Assembly (NCBI GenBank): GCA_902562425.1
Contig: CACETF010000003.1
Coordinates: forward strand, 1-64,000
Direction: 5' to 3'
Length of the DNA stretch: 64,000 nt
From: Porticoccaceae bacterium
Lineage (GTDB): Bacteria; Pseudomonadota; Gammaproteobacteria; Pseudomonadales; Porticoccaceae
Shown here: in pieces, positions 9,619 to 19,405 of the stretch
Position numbering within the stretch: the stretch's first letter is position 1
How the letters are laid out: the number at the start of each line of letters is the position of its first letter
Position numbers and translations under genes: made by a program
Notes under the pieces: generated by a model
What the model saw: only the letters and a program-made list of their open reading frames with translations
Databases searched by the model: none
Told to the model about the DNA's origin: nothing

Positions 9619-9747
9619 CGTGATTTTCTCGTGCGATGTCCGATTTTTAGGCCCAACCTCATTGTATCTATTGCGAACCTAGTTTGGCGAGTTTTTTGTT
9701 ATTTAAAACATAAGTGTGTGAGGAGGATGAACAGGTTTTATAGAAGT

Positions 9748-11214
9748 CTATGATGAGCAACTTATGCTTATAGTCGACGCCCATTTGGGAGGTCTTAATG
9801 CATACTTCGACATTGCTGAGTTTTCATCATATGGATGTTGGAGCAAATGTAAGAGATCTGTTACCAAGCTAAAGTCTCCACACTCGGCAAGTGTTATCGC
9901 TTCTTGCGCCATGTGATTACGTAGAATGTATTTGGGGTTGACATTCAACATTTTTTTGCGACGCACTTCTTCGGACACTATTTCGTGTTGCAGCAACTTG
10001 TTATAATCTGCGGCCCATTTATTGAAATCGCCCAAACATGAAAACATATCTCTTATAAAAGAGTTCTCACCTGCTAGCCTGTAGTGACTTAAAGATCGAA
10101 AAAAAATACTATAATCAATTTTATTAATTGCGATAGGCTCCAATAAGCGCTCTATGATTTTTAACTTTTTAGAGGGAGTGTGCTCAAGACCAAATTTATC
10201 TGCCATTAGTCGGGTGTAAACTTTTTCGTACTCTGGCTGATATTCATTTAGAATTTCTTCTAATTCTATTTTCGGTATCAGTGTAGAAAAGGCAAGTGCA
10301 AGTGCATTGAGGTTCCAAAGACCGATTTTGGGCTGATTTTGAAATGAATAACGCCCTTGATGATCAGATTGATTACATATAAAACTCGGAGTATATTCGT
10401 CGAGAAATCCATACGGGCCATAATCAATAGTGTCCCCGAGTATACTCATGTTATCTGTGTTCATTACGCCATGACAAAAACCAATCGCTTGCCATTTGGC
10501 AATAGTTCGAGCAGTATTTAGAACGGCAAATCTAAATAGTTCTTTGTAGTTAGTTTCACAATTATTCCAGTCTGAAAAATGCCGTTGAATTACGTATTGT
10601 GCTAAATTTTTTACAGCTGATTTTTCGCCTCTGTGATGAAAATGTTCAAATGACCCGAAACGAATATGACTTCTCGCTATGCGGCAAATTACCGCGGCAT
10701 TTTCTGTACACTCCCTGTAAACTGGTGTTTTACTGTTGAAAATACAGAGTGCCCGAGTTGTCGGGATACCCAACGCGTGCATTGCTTCGGAGCATAGGTA
10801 CTCGCGTATGCTGGATCGTAAAACAGCACGGCCGTCTCCAAACCGTGAGTAAGGTGTTGTCCCTGCCCCTTTGAGTTGGACATCCCATAAATCACCGTCA
10901 ACCGAGAGCTCTCCTAGAGTTATAGCTCGCCCATCACCTAGTTGTCCTGCCCAAACTCCGAATTGATGGCCAGAATAAACAAGGGATATTGGTGTTATGT
11001 TAATGGGGATATTTGAACCAGATAAAAGATTAAATGTTTCACGATTTTTGAGGAAATCTGCTTCCAGCCCCAGATCTCTGGCTAGTAAATCATTTACATT
11101 TCCCAATTGAGGCTTTTGAAGTGGTGCCGGTGCAACAGAGCTGAAATACTCTTCATCGAATTCTTTGAAAGAGTTAAAGAAATGTTGCTCAAGTCTCTTT
11201 GATATGACACCCAT
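9748..11214 (-). CDS. selO: Protein adenylyltransferase SelO (YdiU)
   Basis: SelO has a pseudokinase fold with ATP bound in flipped orientation and transfers AMP to Ser/Thr/Tyr of target proteins, linked to oxidative-stress responses. The 488-residue protein shows YSGHQFGVWAGQLGDGRAI, KGAGTTPYSRFGDGRAVLRS and the metal-binding region HGVMNTDNMSILG..DYGPYGFLD. It ends in ISCSS; eukaryotic homologues carry selenocysteine at this third-from-last position, and here it is Cys. Length and motifs are complete. It is divergent from prfB and precedes the degenerate kinase gene by 129 bases. Confidence 0.96.
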   Translation of the reverse strand: MGVISKRLEQHFFNSFKEFDEEYFSSVAPAPLQKPQLGNVNDLLARDLGLEADFLKNRETFNLLSGSNIPINITPISLVYSGHQFGVWAGQLGDGRAITLGELSVDGDLWDVQLKGAGTTPYSRFGDGRAVLRSSIREYLCSEAMHALGIPTTRALCIFNSKTPVYRECTENAAVICRIARSHIRFGSFEHFHHRGEKSAVKNLAQYVIQRHFSDWNNCETNYKELFRFAVLNTARTIAKWQAIGFCHGVMNTDNMSILGDTIDYGPYGFLDEYTPSFICNQSDHQGRYSFQNQPKIGLWNLNALALAFSTLIPKIELEEILNEYQPEYEKVYTRLMADKFGLEHTPSKKLKIIERLLEPIAINKIDYSIFFRSLSHYRLAGENSFIRDMFSCLGDFNKWAADYNKLLQHEIVSEEVRRKKMLNVNPKYILRNHMAQEAITLAECGDFSLVTDLLHLLQHPYDENSAMSKYALRPPKWASTISISCSS

Positions 11215-11340
11215 AAAAATCGCCTCAAGTTGATAAAGTTCTTGCCTCTTTTTGATTATAATGAGAGTGTTATTTTTCTGCTTAAACTTTTTCTAGTGAG
11301 TAGCTTAATTAAATTATGAAATGAAAAGAATTTTTTCTTA

Positions 11341-11356
11341 GGTGTGATATAACACC
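11341..11356. repeat. Near-perfect 16-base palindrome upstream of prfB
   Basis: GGTGTGATATAACACC has five-base arms (GGTGT/ACACC) around a six-base AT core and lies 46 bases before the prfB start codon in the selO-prfB intergenic region. It could be an operator half-site pair or a small 5' leader hairpin. A TATAAT-like hexamer sits farther upstream at 11257-11262, without a well-spaced -35 box. The function is unknown. Confidence 0.35.
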
Positions 11357-11401
11357 ACATCTACTATACGCAAAATTCGAATTAAGGGGTCCAAGCCAAT
11401 T

Positions 11402-12497
11402 ATGGAAGTGAATCTAATCTTAGATTTGATCGGTGACTTGAAAGAGCGTACAGATGTGCTCAGGAGGTACCTTTGACTATGATCATCGAAAAGAGCGACT
11501 TGCCGAGGTTGAGTTAGAACTAAGTGAACCTCGTGTATGGAAGAATACATCAAAAGCTAAGGAGTTAGGTCGAGAGCGGGCTTCACTCGAGGATATAGTT
11601 ACAACAATTGAAGCACTTGACAGAGGCGTAGAGGATACGCGTCAGCTCTTACAACTTGCTGTGGAGGAGCTTGACGTTGATATTGTTAATGAGGTGAAAT
11701 CTGAAATTAGCTCGCTAGACGCAAAACTAGCCGAACTTGAATTTAAGCGTATGTTTTCTGGACAAATGGATGGTAATAATGCCTTCATTGAAATACAAGC
11801 AGGATCAGGAGGCACTGAAGCGCAAGATTGGGCAGAGATGCTATTACGGATGTATCTCCGTTGGACTGACGATAAAGGATTTAAGAGTGATTTGATCGAG
11901 TACTCCGCAGGTGAGGTCGCCGGAGTGAAAAGCGCTACTGTGCAAGTAAGTGGAAACTATGCGTACGGCTGGTTACGCACAGAGATTGGAGTTCATCGAC
12001 TTGTTCGAAAATCACCGTTTGATTCCGGTAATCGAAGACATACGTCATTTGCCGCCGTTTTTGTGTCCCCTGAAATTGACGACAATATAGCAATAGATAT
12101 TAATCACTCTGATGTTCGAACAGATACATACCGAGCCTCTGGAGCGGGCGGCCAGCACGTGAATAAAACTGATTCGGCAGTGCGATTGACTCACCAACCT
12201 AGCGGGATTGTGGTTCAATCTCAAAGTCAGCGTTCTCAGCATCAAAATAAAGAAAAATGTTGGCAGATGCTTCGTGCGAGACTATATGAATTTGAGGTTC
12301 AGAAACGAAAACAGGTTGCCCAAGAGACTGAGGATGCCAAGTCTGAAATTGGATGGGGAAGTCAAATCCGATCATATGTTTTAGACGACGCCAGAATAAA
12401 GGATTTGAGAACAAATGTTGAAACACGTAATACGCAAGCGGTCTTGGATGGTAAACTTGATGTATTCATTAAAGCATCGCTCAAGGCAGGACTTTGA
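11402..12497 (+). CDS. prfB: Peptide chain release factor 2 (RF2), made by programmed +1 frameshift
   Basis: RF2 recognises UGA and UAA stop codons and triggers peptide release. Translation starts at ATG 11402, reads 24 codons ending ..RRYL, meets an in-frame TGA at 11474-11476 and shifts +1 to continue GAC TAT GAT (DYDHRKERL). The product is 364 residues, coded by 11402-11473 joined to 11475-12497. The tripeptide anticodon SPF is at about 204-206 and the catalytic GGQ at about 249-251, almost identical to E. coli numbering. The shift is autoregulatory: low RF2 lets the ribosome pause and slip. A caller that ignores the shift would wrongly start this gene near 11454. Confidence 0.97.
11462..11476 (+). 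promoter_or_regulatory. RF2 programmed frameshift site
   Basis: The sequence AGGAGG TAC CTT TGA, then C, has the same spacing as the E. coli site (AGGGGG TAT CTT TGA C). It comprises an internal Shine-Dalgarno-like element, three bases, the slippery CTT codon, and the UGA read by RF2 itself. Here the stimulatory element is a perfect anti-16S match. Low RF2 activity favours the +1 slip, giving negative feedback. Confidence 0.95.
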
Positions 12498-12545
12498 TCA
12501 ATCTATTGGGGCTAGTGGGTAAGTTTTTATGAGAAAATATTTCTA

Positions 12546-14039
12546 ATGACCGAACAACGAGATGAGAATAAATTAATAGCGGAGCGCAGAGTAAAGTTAA
12601 ATAAACTTCGGTCTGGAGCAAATACGCCCTTCCCGAATGATTTTAAACCTAAAGCACTTGCCGACCAACTTGAGAAAACCTATTCACTGGCAACTAAACA
12701 AGATTTGGAGGCGCTCCGACATCAAACCTCTGTCGCTGGGCGTGTTATGCGCAATAGAGGTTCTTTTATTGTCATACAAGATCGCTCTGGAGCCATACAG
12801 CTCTACGTAACAAAACATTCCAGAGTTTTTGTGAAGAACCTCGATTTGGGCGATATTATTGGAGTTGAGGGTATGTTATGCCGGTCAGGTAGAGGAGAAC
12901 TTTATGTCGAGATAGAAACATTTACCTTGCTCACTAAATCTTTGAGACCTTTACCTGACAAGTTTCATGGATTAGCCGATCGTGAAATGCGTTATCGTCA
13001 GCGATATCTTGATTTAATTGTCAACTCAGATGTTCGCTCTTCATTCCGTACACGCTCCAAAATCATTACTTATATACGTGATTTTTTAAATAGCGAAAAT
13101 TTTTTGGAGGTAGAGACGCCTATGTTGCAGCCTATTCCCGGCGGAGCGGCTGCACGACCTTTTGTGACCCACCATAACGCAATGGCGATTGATATGTACC
13201 TCCGCATAGCTCCAGAATTGTATCTAAAGCGTTTGGTAGTTGGGGGATTTGAACGAGTTTATGAGATCAATCGTAGCTTCCGAAATGAAGGGTTATCAAC
13301 TCGGCATAATCCCGAGTTTACTATGCTTGAATTTTATCAGGCCTATGCGGACTACAATGACCTGATGAAGTTTACTGAGCGGTTACTCAGTGGTATCGCA
13401 AGGGAAATTCTCGGCAGCGATCGGGTGATTAATACAAAGCGAGATGAATACGGCAATAAATTGGGTGAAGTGGAATATGACTTCTCCAAGCCATTCAGGC
13501 GCTTATCGGTCATGGACGCAATTTTATTGTTTAATCCAACTATTGTCTCTGATGAATTATTAAATTTGGAGCAAGCAAAGCGCGTCGCTGTAGATCTTGG
13601 AATTTCTGTTGATGCAAATTGGGGTGTTGGTAAATTGCAGATTGAAATTTTTGAGAAAACTGTCGAGCATCGTTTAGAACAACCCACTTTTGTAACGAAT
13701 TATCCAATTGAAGTATCTCCTCTTGCGCGGCGAAGTGACGCCAATCCTAGTGTCTCTGATAGATTTGAATTATTCATAGGCGGACGAGAGCTGGCGAATG
13801 GTTTCTCAGAACTTAATGATCCTGAAGAGCAGGAAAATAGATTTGGTGCACAGTTAAACCAAAAAGATTCTGGCGATGAAGAAGCGATGTATTTTGATGA
13901 GGATTATATCAAAGCTTTGGAATATGGCATGCCTCCTACTGCTGGGGAGGGCATTGGTATTGACCGCCTTGTGATGCTGTTCACTGATTCTTCATCTATT
14001 AGAGATGTTCTGCTGTTTCCGCACATGAAATTGGAGTAG
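12546..14039 (+). CDS. lysS: Lysyl-tRNA synthetase, class II
   Basis: LysRS charges tRNA-Lys with lysine. At 497 residues it has the N-terminal OB-fold anticodon-binding domain (about 60-145; [17 protein letters not shown]) and the class II core: motif 1 around [20 protein letters not shown], motif 2 with [20 protein letters not shown], and motif 3 [12 protein letters not shown] near the C-terminus. It follows prfB by 48 bases, the common prfB-lysS pairing in Gammaproteobacteria, so the two are probably co-transcribed. Confidence 0.98.
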   Translation: MTEQRDENKLIAERRVKLNKLRSGANTPFPNDFKPKALADQLEKTYSLATKQDLEALRHQTSVAGRVMRNRGSFIVIQDRSGAIQLYVTKHSRVFVKNLDLGDIIGVEGMLCRSGRGELYVEIETFTLLTKSLRPLPDKFHGLADREMRYRQRYLDLIVNSDVRSSFRTRSKIITYIRDFLNSENFLEVETPMLQPIPGGAAARPFVTHHNAMAIDMYLRIAPELYLKRLVVGGFERVYEINRSFRNEGLSTRHNPEFTMLEFYQAYADYNDLMKFTERLLSGIAREILGSDRVINTKRDEYGNKLGEVEYDFSKPFRRLSVMDAILLFNPTIVSDELLNLEQAKRVAVDLGISVDANWGVGKLQIEIFEKTVEHRLEQPTFVTNYPIEVSPLARRSDANPSVSDRFELFIGGRELANGFSELNDPEEQENRFGAQLNQKDSGDEEAMYFDEDYIKALEYGMPPTAGEGIGIDRLVMLFTDSSSIRDVLLFPHMKLE

Positions 14040-14103
14040 TTTACTTTGTTTAATCTGTCTCAGGTCGCAGAATTGGATTCAAGGCTCTCTTGCGCAATCA
14101 ACT

Positions 14104-15216
14104 TTAGTCAGGATTCAGCGGAACTTTTGCCCGATAGAGCGTATGAGTTATGAAGATTGATGCTGTCAAAAGAGCCACCGCAACTGATTGGTGTGCTGCA
14201 GCGAGCGGTATTGGAACGTGTAGAAGTAACGTGGAGATCCCCAGAGTTACTTGTAGTGTAATTAAAACGAAAATGCATTTTGTGCTGGTCTTAAACGCGT
14301 CACTCATATCAGAGCGTAAAGCTTTGATAACAAACAGAATAATCGACAGAGTTGTCAGATACGCAAGTATTCGGTGGTTGAATTGTATGGTCGCTATGTC
14401 TTCAAAAATCGATAACCATTTCGGCTGCATTGAATAAACCTCGGCCGGTATAAAAGAATCACCCATCAATGGGAATGTAGGGTAAGCATAACCGGCGCGC
14501 GTGCCAGCCATCAATCCTCCAGACACAATCATAAAGAAGATAAGCACCGATATAAGACAAGAGGGTAATAGCAAATGAGTGGCTTGTCGTTCTGGTCGAT
14601 TTCCTAAGTCGAGTGTAACCCAAATAATAGAGCTATAGATAATAATCGCGTTTGAAAGGTGGGCAGTGAGTCGGTATTGGCTAACTCTAGGATCGTCAGT
14701 CAGGCCGCTTTGCACCATGTACCAGCCCAAAATACCTTGTGCGGCCCCTAACACTAATATTGCAAATAATTTGGGCGATAAACCTTTCGGGATGCGCTTA
14801 GTGATACATAAAAAAAGAAAAGGGAGCAAAAATATGATGCCAATGAAGCGTCCGAGCATTCGGTGAAGATACTCATACATAAATATTTTTTTAAATTCGT
14901 TTAAACTCATTCCATTGTTTATAAGTTTGTACTCAGGAAATTGTTGATACTTAACGAAAAGGATCTCCCAGTCATTTGTGTTCAATGGAGGAATAACACC
15001 CATGATTGGCCTCCACTCCACCATTGATAATCCAGAACCAGTAAGTCTAGTCACACCACCTAATAAAATCATGCCGTATATTGTGAGTGCACACGCAGAA
15101 AGCCATAAGATGATTTGCTTGTTATAGTAAGCTTGAAGCTCAGTGGACGGGTTTGCTGACGATAATGCGAGGGAAATCCGGGATAACATTTCTGCGGGAC
15201 CTAAAATAAAAAACAT
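14104..15216 (-). CDS. ctaA: Heme A synthase, COX15/CtaA family
   Basis: This inner-membrane enzyme oxidises the C8 methyl of heme O to make heme A for aa3-type cytochrome oxidase. It is 370 residues with about eight helices. The conserved heme-ligand histidines are visible in EYLHRMLGR, RLTAHL, FNHRILAY and AAAHQS, and the N-terminal LGGVTRLTGSGLSMVEWRP is diagnostic of the proteobacterial type. A second Met at residue 10 (MLSRIS) could be the true start. It is convergent with lysS and stands alone here, without ctaB or other oxidase genes in view. Confidence 0.95.
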   Translation of the reverse strand: MFFILGPAEMLSRISLALSSANPSTELQAYYNKQIILWLSACALTIYGMILLGGVTRLTGSGLSMVEWRPIMGVIPPLNTNDWEILFVKYQQFPEYKLINNGMSLNEFKKIFMYEYLHRMLGRFIGIIFLLPFLFLCITKRIPKGLSPKLFAILVLGAAQGILGWYMVQSGLTDDPRVSQYRLTAHLSNAIIIYSSIIWVTLDLGNRPERQATHLLLPSCLISVLIFFMIVSGGLMAGTRAGYAYPTFPLMGDSFIPAEVYSMQPKWLSIFEDIATIQFNHRILAYLTTLSIILFVIKALRSDMSDAFKTSTKCIFVLITLQVTLGISTLLLHVPIPLAAAHQSVAVALLTASIFITHTLYRAKVPLNPD

Positions 15217-15497
15217 TATAATGCAACTTTTTCAGTGTTACGCGGGTAGTTATCGAACAGACCAACCTCGGCAAATTTAAAAAATTTTGATAGAAACGAC
15301 AAGACAAATAAAGTTATGTTTTGGGAAATGACAAATCATGCATGTTTGATAAGATTTTGGCGTTAAAGCTGGGAAAAGATTTATTGTCTGATGATGAGAA
15401 ATCATGGCCTTGTCGGTTGTCTTAAATTGATGACTACCGATCTTGTATTCATTGACTAATTTCTATTATTACATTTTAAAAAATTCTGGAGTTTCTG
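15217..15497. other. Intergenic region between divergent ctaA and ung
   Basis: These 281 bases separate two divergent genes, so promoters for both should lie here. No canonical -35/-10 pair stands out. The only reading frame of note is 15342-15425 (27 codons starting ATG TTT GAT AAG, acidic end, no membrane segment), with no clear ribosome-binding site and no recognised homologue. It may be chance or a gene remnant. Confidence 0.4.
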
Positions 15498-16217
15498 ATG
15501 ACAATCAAAAGAAGAAATAGAAAGCTTTTGGAATTGCCAGAGGGTGAATGGGTTACTATATTGGGAGAATATTTGAAAAAATCAGAGTTTTTAGATCTGG
15601 AATCATTTTTAAAAGCCCAATATGAGAACTGCGTAACAATATATCCGCCCCGAAATCGAGTCTTTGCGGCGCTTGAGCATACTCAATTTAATGATGTCCG
15701 TGTCGTAATTTTGGGCCAAGATCCCTATCATGGCCCTAATCAAGCAAATGGTCTCTGCTTTTCAGTGATGCCCGGTGTTGCTGTACCCCCGTCTCTGGCA
15801 AACATTTATCGAGAGTTGAGGGATGATGTTGGTTGTTTGCTCCCCTTGCATGGGTGCCTTCATAGCTGGGCAAAACAAGGTGTATTATTAATTAATTCCG
15901 TTTTAACAGTAGAAAAATCAGCGCCCGGTTCACATAGAGGAAAAGGTTGGGAAGTTTTCACAGATGCTATAATTACTTTGCTTAATGAAAAACACAAGGA
16001 TTTAGTATTTCTTTTGTGGGGAAGTTACGCCAGAAAAAAGGCAGTTTTAATTGATCGTCAACGCCACATGGTCCTAGAGGCCGCTCATCCATCACCACTT
16101 TCGGCTTACCGAGGGTTTTATGGATGCAAACATTTTTCTCGATGCAATACGTACTTAAAAAACATTGGTAAAACACCTATCGACTGGCAGTTACCTTTAT
16201 TACATGGCATTGAATAA
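15498..16217 (+). CDS. ung: Uracil-DNA glycosylase, family 1
   Basis: Ung removes uracil from DNA to start base-excision repair. The 239-residue protein has the catalytic water-activating motif GQDPYHG at 73-79, the uracil-binding FSV region and LINSVLTV, and the DNA-intercalation motif HPSPLS at 197-202. All family-1 hallmarks are intact. CTGGAG lies upstream of the ATG. Confidence 0.97.
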   Translation: MTIKRRNRKLLELPEGEWVTILGEYLKKSEFLDLESFLKAQYENCVTIYPPRNRVFAALEHTQFNDVRVVILGQDPYHGPNQANGLCFSVMPGVAVPPSLANIYRELRDDVGCLLPLHGCLHSWAKQGVLLINSVLTVEKSAPGSHRGKGWEVFTDAIITLLNEKHKDLVFLLWGSYARKKAVLIDRQRHMVLEAAHPSPLSAYRGFYGCKHFSRCNTYLKNIGKTPIDWQLPLLHGIE

Positions 16218-16384
16218 TCGAACTTAACCCAACACTAGTTAAAAAAGAAATAATCATTGCCTTGTTCTAGTAAGTTCCATTCATTGGCGAGAACACAAAA
16301 ATTTCAATTTGTCGTAAAGATAAAGCCAATCGATTAGATGTTATTACACTTAACTTTTTTTTAATTCTTGGAGTTGTTGGCACA

Positions 16385-17401
16385 TTAATATTCTATCAGG
16401 ATTTCAGATGCATGGATTAGCGTGTCGTCTGCTATTTGAAGGTTGTTAAAGTCTTCGCATGTTATGGAGATAACAGCCAACATTTCGACTTCCTTTCTGT
16501 TTACCCATGCCGCTGCTGTAACATGCCCGAGTAATTTATTGCTGGAAGAAGATATTTTGCTACCCGGTTCAGGTAAGTTTTGAAGTGAGCAACGGAAGGC
16601 GCGTATGCGTCTTTTCACTGAACCTCTGTAATGCGTTCTTGCTATGACTTCTTGTCCTGTGTAGCAACCTTTTTTAAAGCTTATAAAACCTTGGCTATCT
16701 AAATTTAACATCTGAGGAATAAAACGCTCTGAGGTTGCTTGAGTCACTTCAGAAAAACCGGTCCTGAGTGTTAGTAAGTCAGCGAAATTTGTATCCACAA
16801 AAATCAAACCTCTTAGCGATTGAAGTCCAGCAAAGTTAAGACCTTGTTTACAAGTAAATGAATATTGACCCTCTTCAATACAGCTTAGCCACCCTATGCT
16901 GTTCTCACACCTGCCACCTTTAATGGTGGGAACTGAGTCGAAAAGAGTATGCATGACGGTCTGGACTTTAGGACCAGCAATAAAAAAACTGCAAAACTTT
17001 TCGCTGACGTCCTGCACTTTTAATTTGAAGAACTTCGAATATTTTTGAAGGCTTTTAATGGCAACTTCAATCATGGATAGATTAGTTTCCAAGAGAATGT
17101 CGCCGTTTGACGAACTGTGCGCACTAAAAGTAAAGATTACTGTCCCTGAAGGAGAGCAATGCGCTCCTTTAACGACTGACTGATTATTAACTTGACTGAT
17201 ATCGCAAGTTACTTGTCCTTGAAGAAATTTGATTACTTCTGGACCAGAGAGAGCAATGTATCCTCTTTGCTTAGAACAAATAATTGTCTTCTTAAGAGTT
17301 AAGTTGAAATTCGCGGGGAGCTTTTGCAAAGGCAGCATTAACTCATGGTAACCATCATCTAGATGAGATATCTGCGTAGTATATAGGCTTGAGATTATCA
17401 T
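16385..17401 (-). CDS. ygfZ: Folate-dependent Fe-S assembly/repair protein YgfZ
   Basis: YgfZ is a GcvT-like folate-binding protein needed for full activity of some iron-sulphur enzymes, including MiaB. The 338-residue sequence has the diagnostic KKGCYTGQEVIARTHYRG with the essential Cys. Its N-terminal half contains SGPEVIKFLQGQVTCDI, the typical GcvT-fold start. It is divergent from sdhE with 71 bases between them, a neighbourhood common in Gammaproteobacteria. Confidence 0.94.
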   Translation of the reverse strand: MIISSLYTTQISHLDDGYHELMLPLQKLPANFNLTLKKTIICSKQRGYIALSGPEVIKFLQGQVTCDISQVNNQSVVKGAHCSPSGTVIFTFSAHSSSNGDILLETNLSMIEVAIKSLQKYSKFFKLKVQDVSEKFCSFFIAGPKVQTVMHTLFDSVPTIKGGRCENSIGWLSCIEEGQYSFTCKQGLNFAGLQSLRGLIFVDTNFADLLTLRTGFSEVTQATSERFIPQMLNLDSQGFISFKKGCYTGQEVIARTHYRGSVKRRIRAFRCSLQNLPEPGSKISSSSNKLLGHVTAAAWVNRKEVEMLAVISITCEDFNNLQIADDTLIHASEILIEY

Positions 17402-17472
17402 TTTTATCTCGGGCGTTTTGTTTCATCATTGCAAGTAAGATTATACTCCGGTTTTAGAAAGGATGGCGATGT

Positions 17473-17712
17473 ATGCATAAAAATAGACTCAACTGGGCTG
17501 CAAGACGGGGGATGTTGGAGCTTGATTTGTTGTTGCAGCCGTTTGTGGAGAATGAGTATGAAAAGTTAAATCAAGAGGACAAACTGCGTTTTGAGGTACT
17601 ACTTGAAAAAGATGATCAAACTTTATTACGGTGGTTTTTGAAATTAGCTGAGCCCAGTGACCTGAACATTAAACGAATTGTGGACTTGATACGAGCTACT
17701 TTCTCGAGCTGA
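17473..17712 (+). CDS. sdhE: FAD assembly factor SdhE (YgfY)
   Basis: This 79-residue protein promotes covalent attachment of FAD to SdhA and FrdA. The conserved surface motif is RRGMLELDLLL near residues 12-22, and the five-helix bundle length is right. It lies between ygfZ and nadB; NadB is an SdhA-like flavoprotein that binds FAD non-covalently, so the proximity is a conserved neighbourhood rather than proof of interaction. ATG is preceded by GGATGG. Confidence 0.94.
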   Translation: MHKNRLNWAARRGMLELDLLLQPFVENEYEKLNQEDKLRFEVLLEKDDQTLLRWFLKLAEPSDLNIKRIVDLIRATFSS

Positions 17713-17729
17713 TTAGCTTACTTACCTTT

Positions 17730-17751
17730 TCTTTTGGTACACATCAAAAGA
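17730..17751. terminator. Possible bidirectional terminator hairpin between sdhE and nadB
   Basis: TCTTTTG (17730-17736) and CAAAAGA (17745-17751) form a perfect seven-base inverted repeat with an eight-base loop in the 61-base gap between the convergent genes. The stem is AT-rich and the flanking T-runs are short, so it would be a weak terminator at best. Confidence 0.35.
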
Positions 17752-17773
17752 ATCCGTTTGTTGGATGATTTGT

Positions 17774-19369
17774 TTACTGCGGCTCTTTACTTGGTGTCAA
17801 AATTGTGTCCACAGCGGTCTCTTCCCTTTGAGGATAATCCAAGTTGTAATGAAGGCCTCTACTCTCCCGTCTTTTTAAGGCAGACCAAACAATAAGTTCA
17901 CAGGTCGCAGCAATATTACGTAATTCTAAAAACTGAGAATTAATATCACTTTGTTTAAAACGCACATCAATCTTGCGTTTAAGTTTTTGAATCTTTAATT
18001 TTGCTTTTTGCAATTCGCGATCTGTGCGCACTATACCTACACGTTTCCACATAAGCATCCGTAAAAATCGCATGTTTTCATCAACGAAAGCGGTTTGATT
18101 AATTACTTTTGTTTTCTCAAACTTTTTTCTCGGAATTTCATTTGGTTGGAGAGGGGATATTATTTTTTGGTTGATGAAGCTTGCAGCCGCCCGCGCATAC
18201 ACAACGCATTCAAGAAGTGAGTTACTAGCCATTCGGTTTGCGCCATGGAGACCGGTGAATGCATTTTCGCCAATTGCAAAAAGATTTCTAATGTCTGTTT
18301 GAGCATTCATGTTTACCACTATCCCCCCACAAGTGTAGTGAGCAGCTGGTACGATGGGTATGGGTGTTTTGGTGATATCTATACCGAGGGCTAGACAATG
18401 TTCATAGACCGTGGGAAAGCTTTCGATGATAAATTTCGAGGATTGCTCACTAATATCGAGGTATAAGCAGGCACACTTTAGTCTCTTCATTTCTTGATCT
18501 ATTGCTCGAGCAACTACATCGCGGGGAGCTAGTTCTGCTTTCTCGTGGTATAGATGCATAAAACGACTTCCGTCAGGTAGCAGTAGTTTCCCACCCTCCC
18601 CTCGCAAAGCTTCCGTTATCAGAAATGAATTAGCTTTTGGATGGTACAGACAAGTAGGATGAAATTGATTAAATTCTAAATTGCCAACTCGACAACCGCT
18701 TCGCCAGGCCATGGCTATTCCATCTCCACTTGCTCCATCGGGATTGCTAGTGTGGAAATAGCATTTGCTTGCTCCTCCAGTAGCCAAAACCACATCGTGA
18801 GCCAAAAAGGTAACTATTTTATTCTCGTCAATATCAAGCAAATGAGCGCCGATGCAAGTTACATCTTCAACTAATTTATCTGCGCTCGTGATGAGATCTA
18901 TAGCGTGATGATTTTGGAAAACGTCTATATTCGATGCTGAAATGACTCGGTGTACTAGAGCATCCGTAACAGAACGCCCAGTCGCGTCGGCGCTGTGAAG
19001 AATTCGTCTATGACTATGTCCGCCTTCTTGCGTAAGATGAAATTGCTTTTGGTCGTCCTGTAGGGTGAAACTTACTCCCTGATTGATTAGCCAATGAATG
19101 GCGTCGGGCCCATTTTTGATCACAAATTCAACAGCACCCTTGTGGCACAAACCTGCTCCAGCGACTTGGGTATCATTCATGTGAAGAGCTGTGCTGTCGT
19201 TTTCATCAAATACGGCGGCAATTCCACCTTGAGCCAGCCAAGAGGCTCCTGCTTTGAGTGTTGATTTACTCACTAAAGCTACACGTTTATTTCTGTCGAT
19301 ATGCAAAGCGAGGGTCAGTCCAGCGGTGCCGCTCCCCACCACTAGCACATCATAGTATAAGTTTTTCAT
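17774..19369 (-). CDS. nadB: L-aspartate oxidase NadB
   Basis: NadB oxidises L-aspartate to iminoaspartate, the first step of bacterial NAD synthesis. The 531-residue flavoprotein has an N-terminal FAD dinucleotide fold (VVGSGTAGLTLALH), ASWLAQGGIAAVF, the active-site region HSHRRILHSADATGR and the capping domain. The late AIGENAFTGLHGANRMASNS segment is characteristic of NadB rather than SdhA. It is divergent from rpoE, the usual gammaproteobacterial arrangement. nadA and nadC are not in view. Confidence 0.96.
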   Translation of the reverse strand: MKNLYYDVLVVGSGTAGLTLALHIDRNKRVALVSKSTLKAGASWLAQGGIAAVFDENDSTALHMNDTQVAGAGLCHKGAVEFVIKNGPDAIHWLINQGVSFTLQDDQKQFHLTQEGGHSHRRILHSADATGRSVTDALVHRVISASNIDVFQNHHAIDLITSADKLVEDVTCIGAHLLDIDENKIVTFLAHDVVLATGGASKCYFHTSNPDGASGDGIAMAWRSGCRVGNLEFNQFHPTCLYHPKANSFLITEALRGEGGKLLLPDGSRFMHLYHEKAELAPRDVVARAIDQEMKRLKCACLYLDISEQSSKFIIESFPTVYEHCLALGIDITKTPIPIVPAAHYTCGGIVVNMNAQTDIRNLFAIGENAFTGLHGANRMASNSLLECVVYARAAASFINQKIISPLQPNEIPRKKFEKTKVINQTAFVDENMRFLRMLMWKRVGIVRTDRELQKAKLKIQKLKRKIDVRFKQSDINSQFLELRNIAATCELIVWSALKRRESRGLHYNLDYPQREETAVDTILTPSKEPQ

Positions 19370-19405
19370 GATACTAACATTCTCAAATAATCTTCACGTG
19401 ATTAT

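Noticed and set aside
11454-11476. Apparent frameshift or late start at the beginning of prfB
   Set aside because: The upstream 24 codons, AGGAGG, CTT TGA C and the resumed DYD sequence exactly reproduce the known programmed RF2 frameshift, so this is biology and not an error.
13352-13687. 111-codon minus-strand frame inside lysS
   Set aside because: Entirely within a well-conserved synthetase gene; no independent support.
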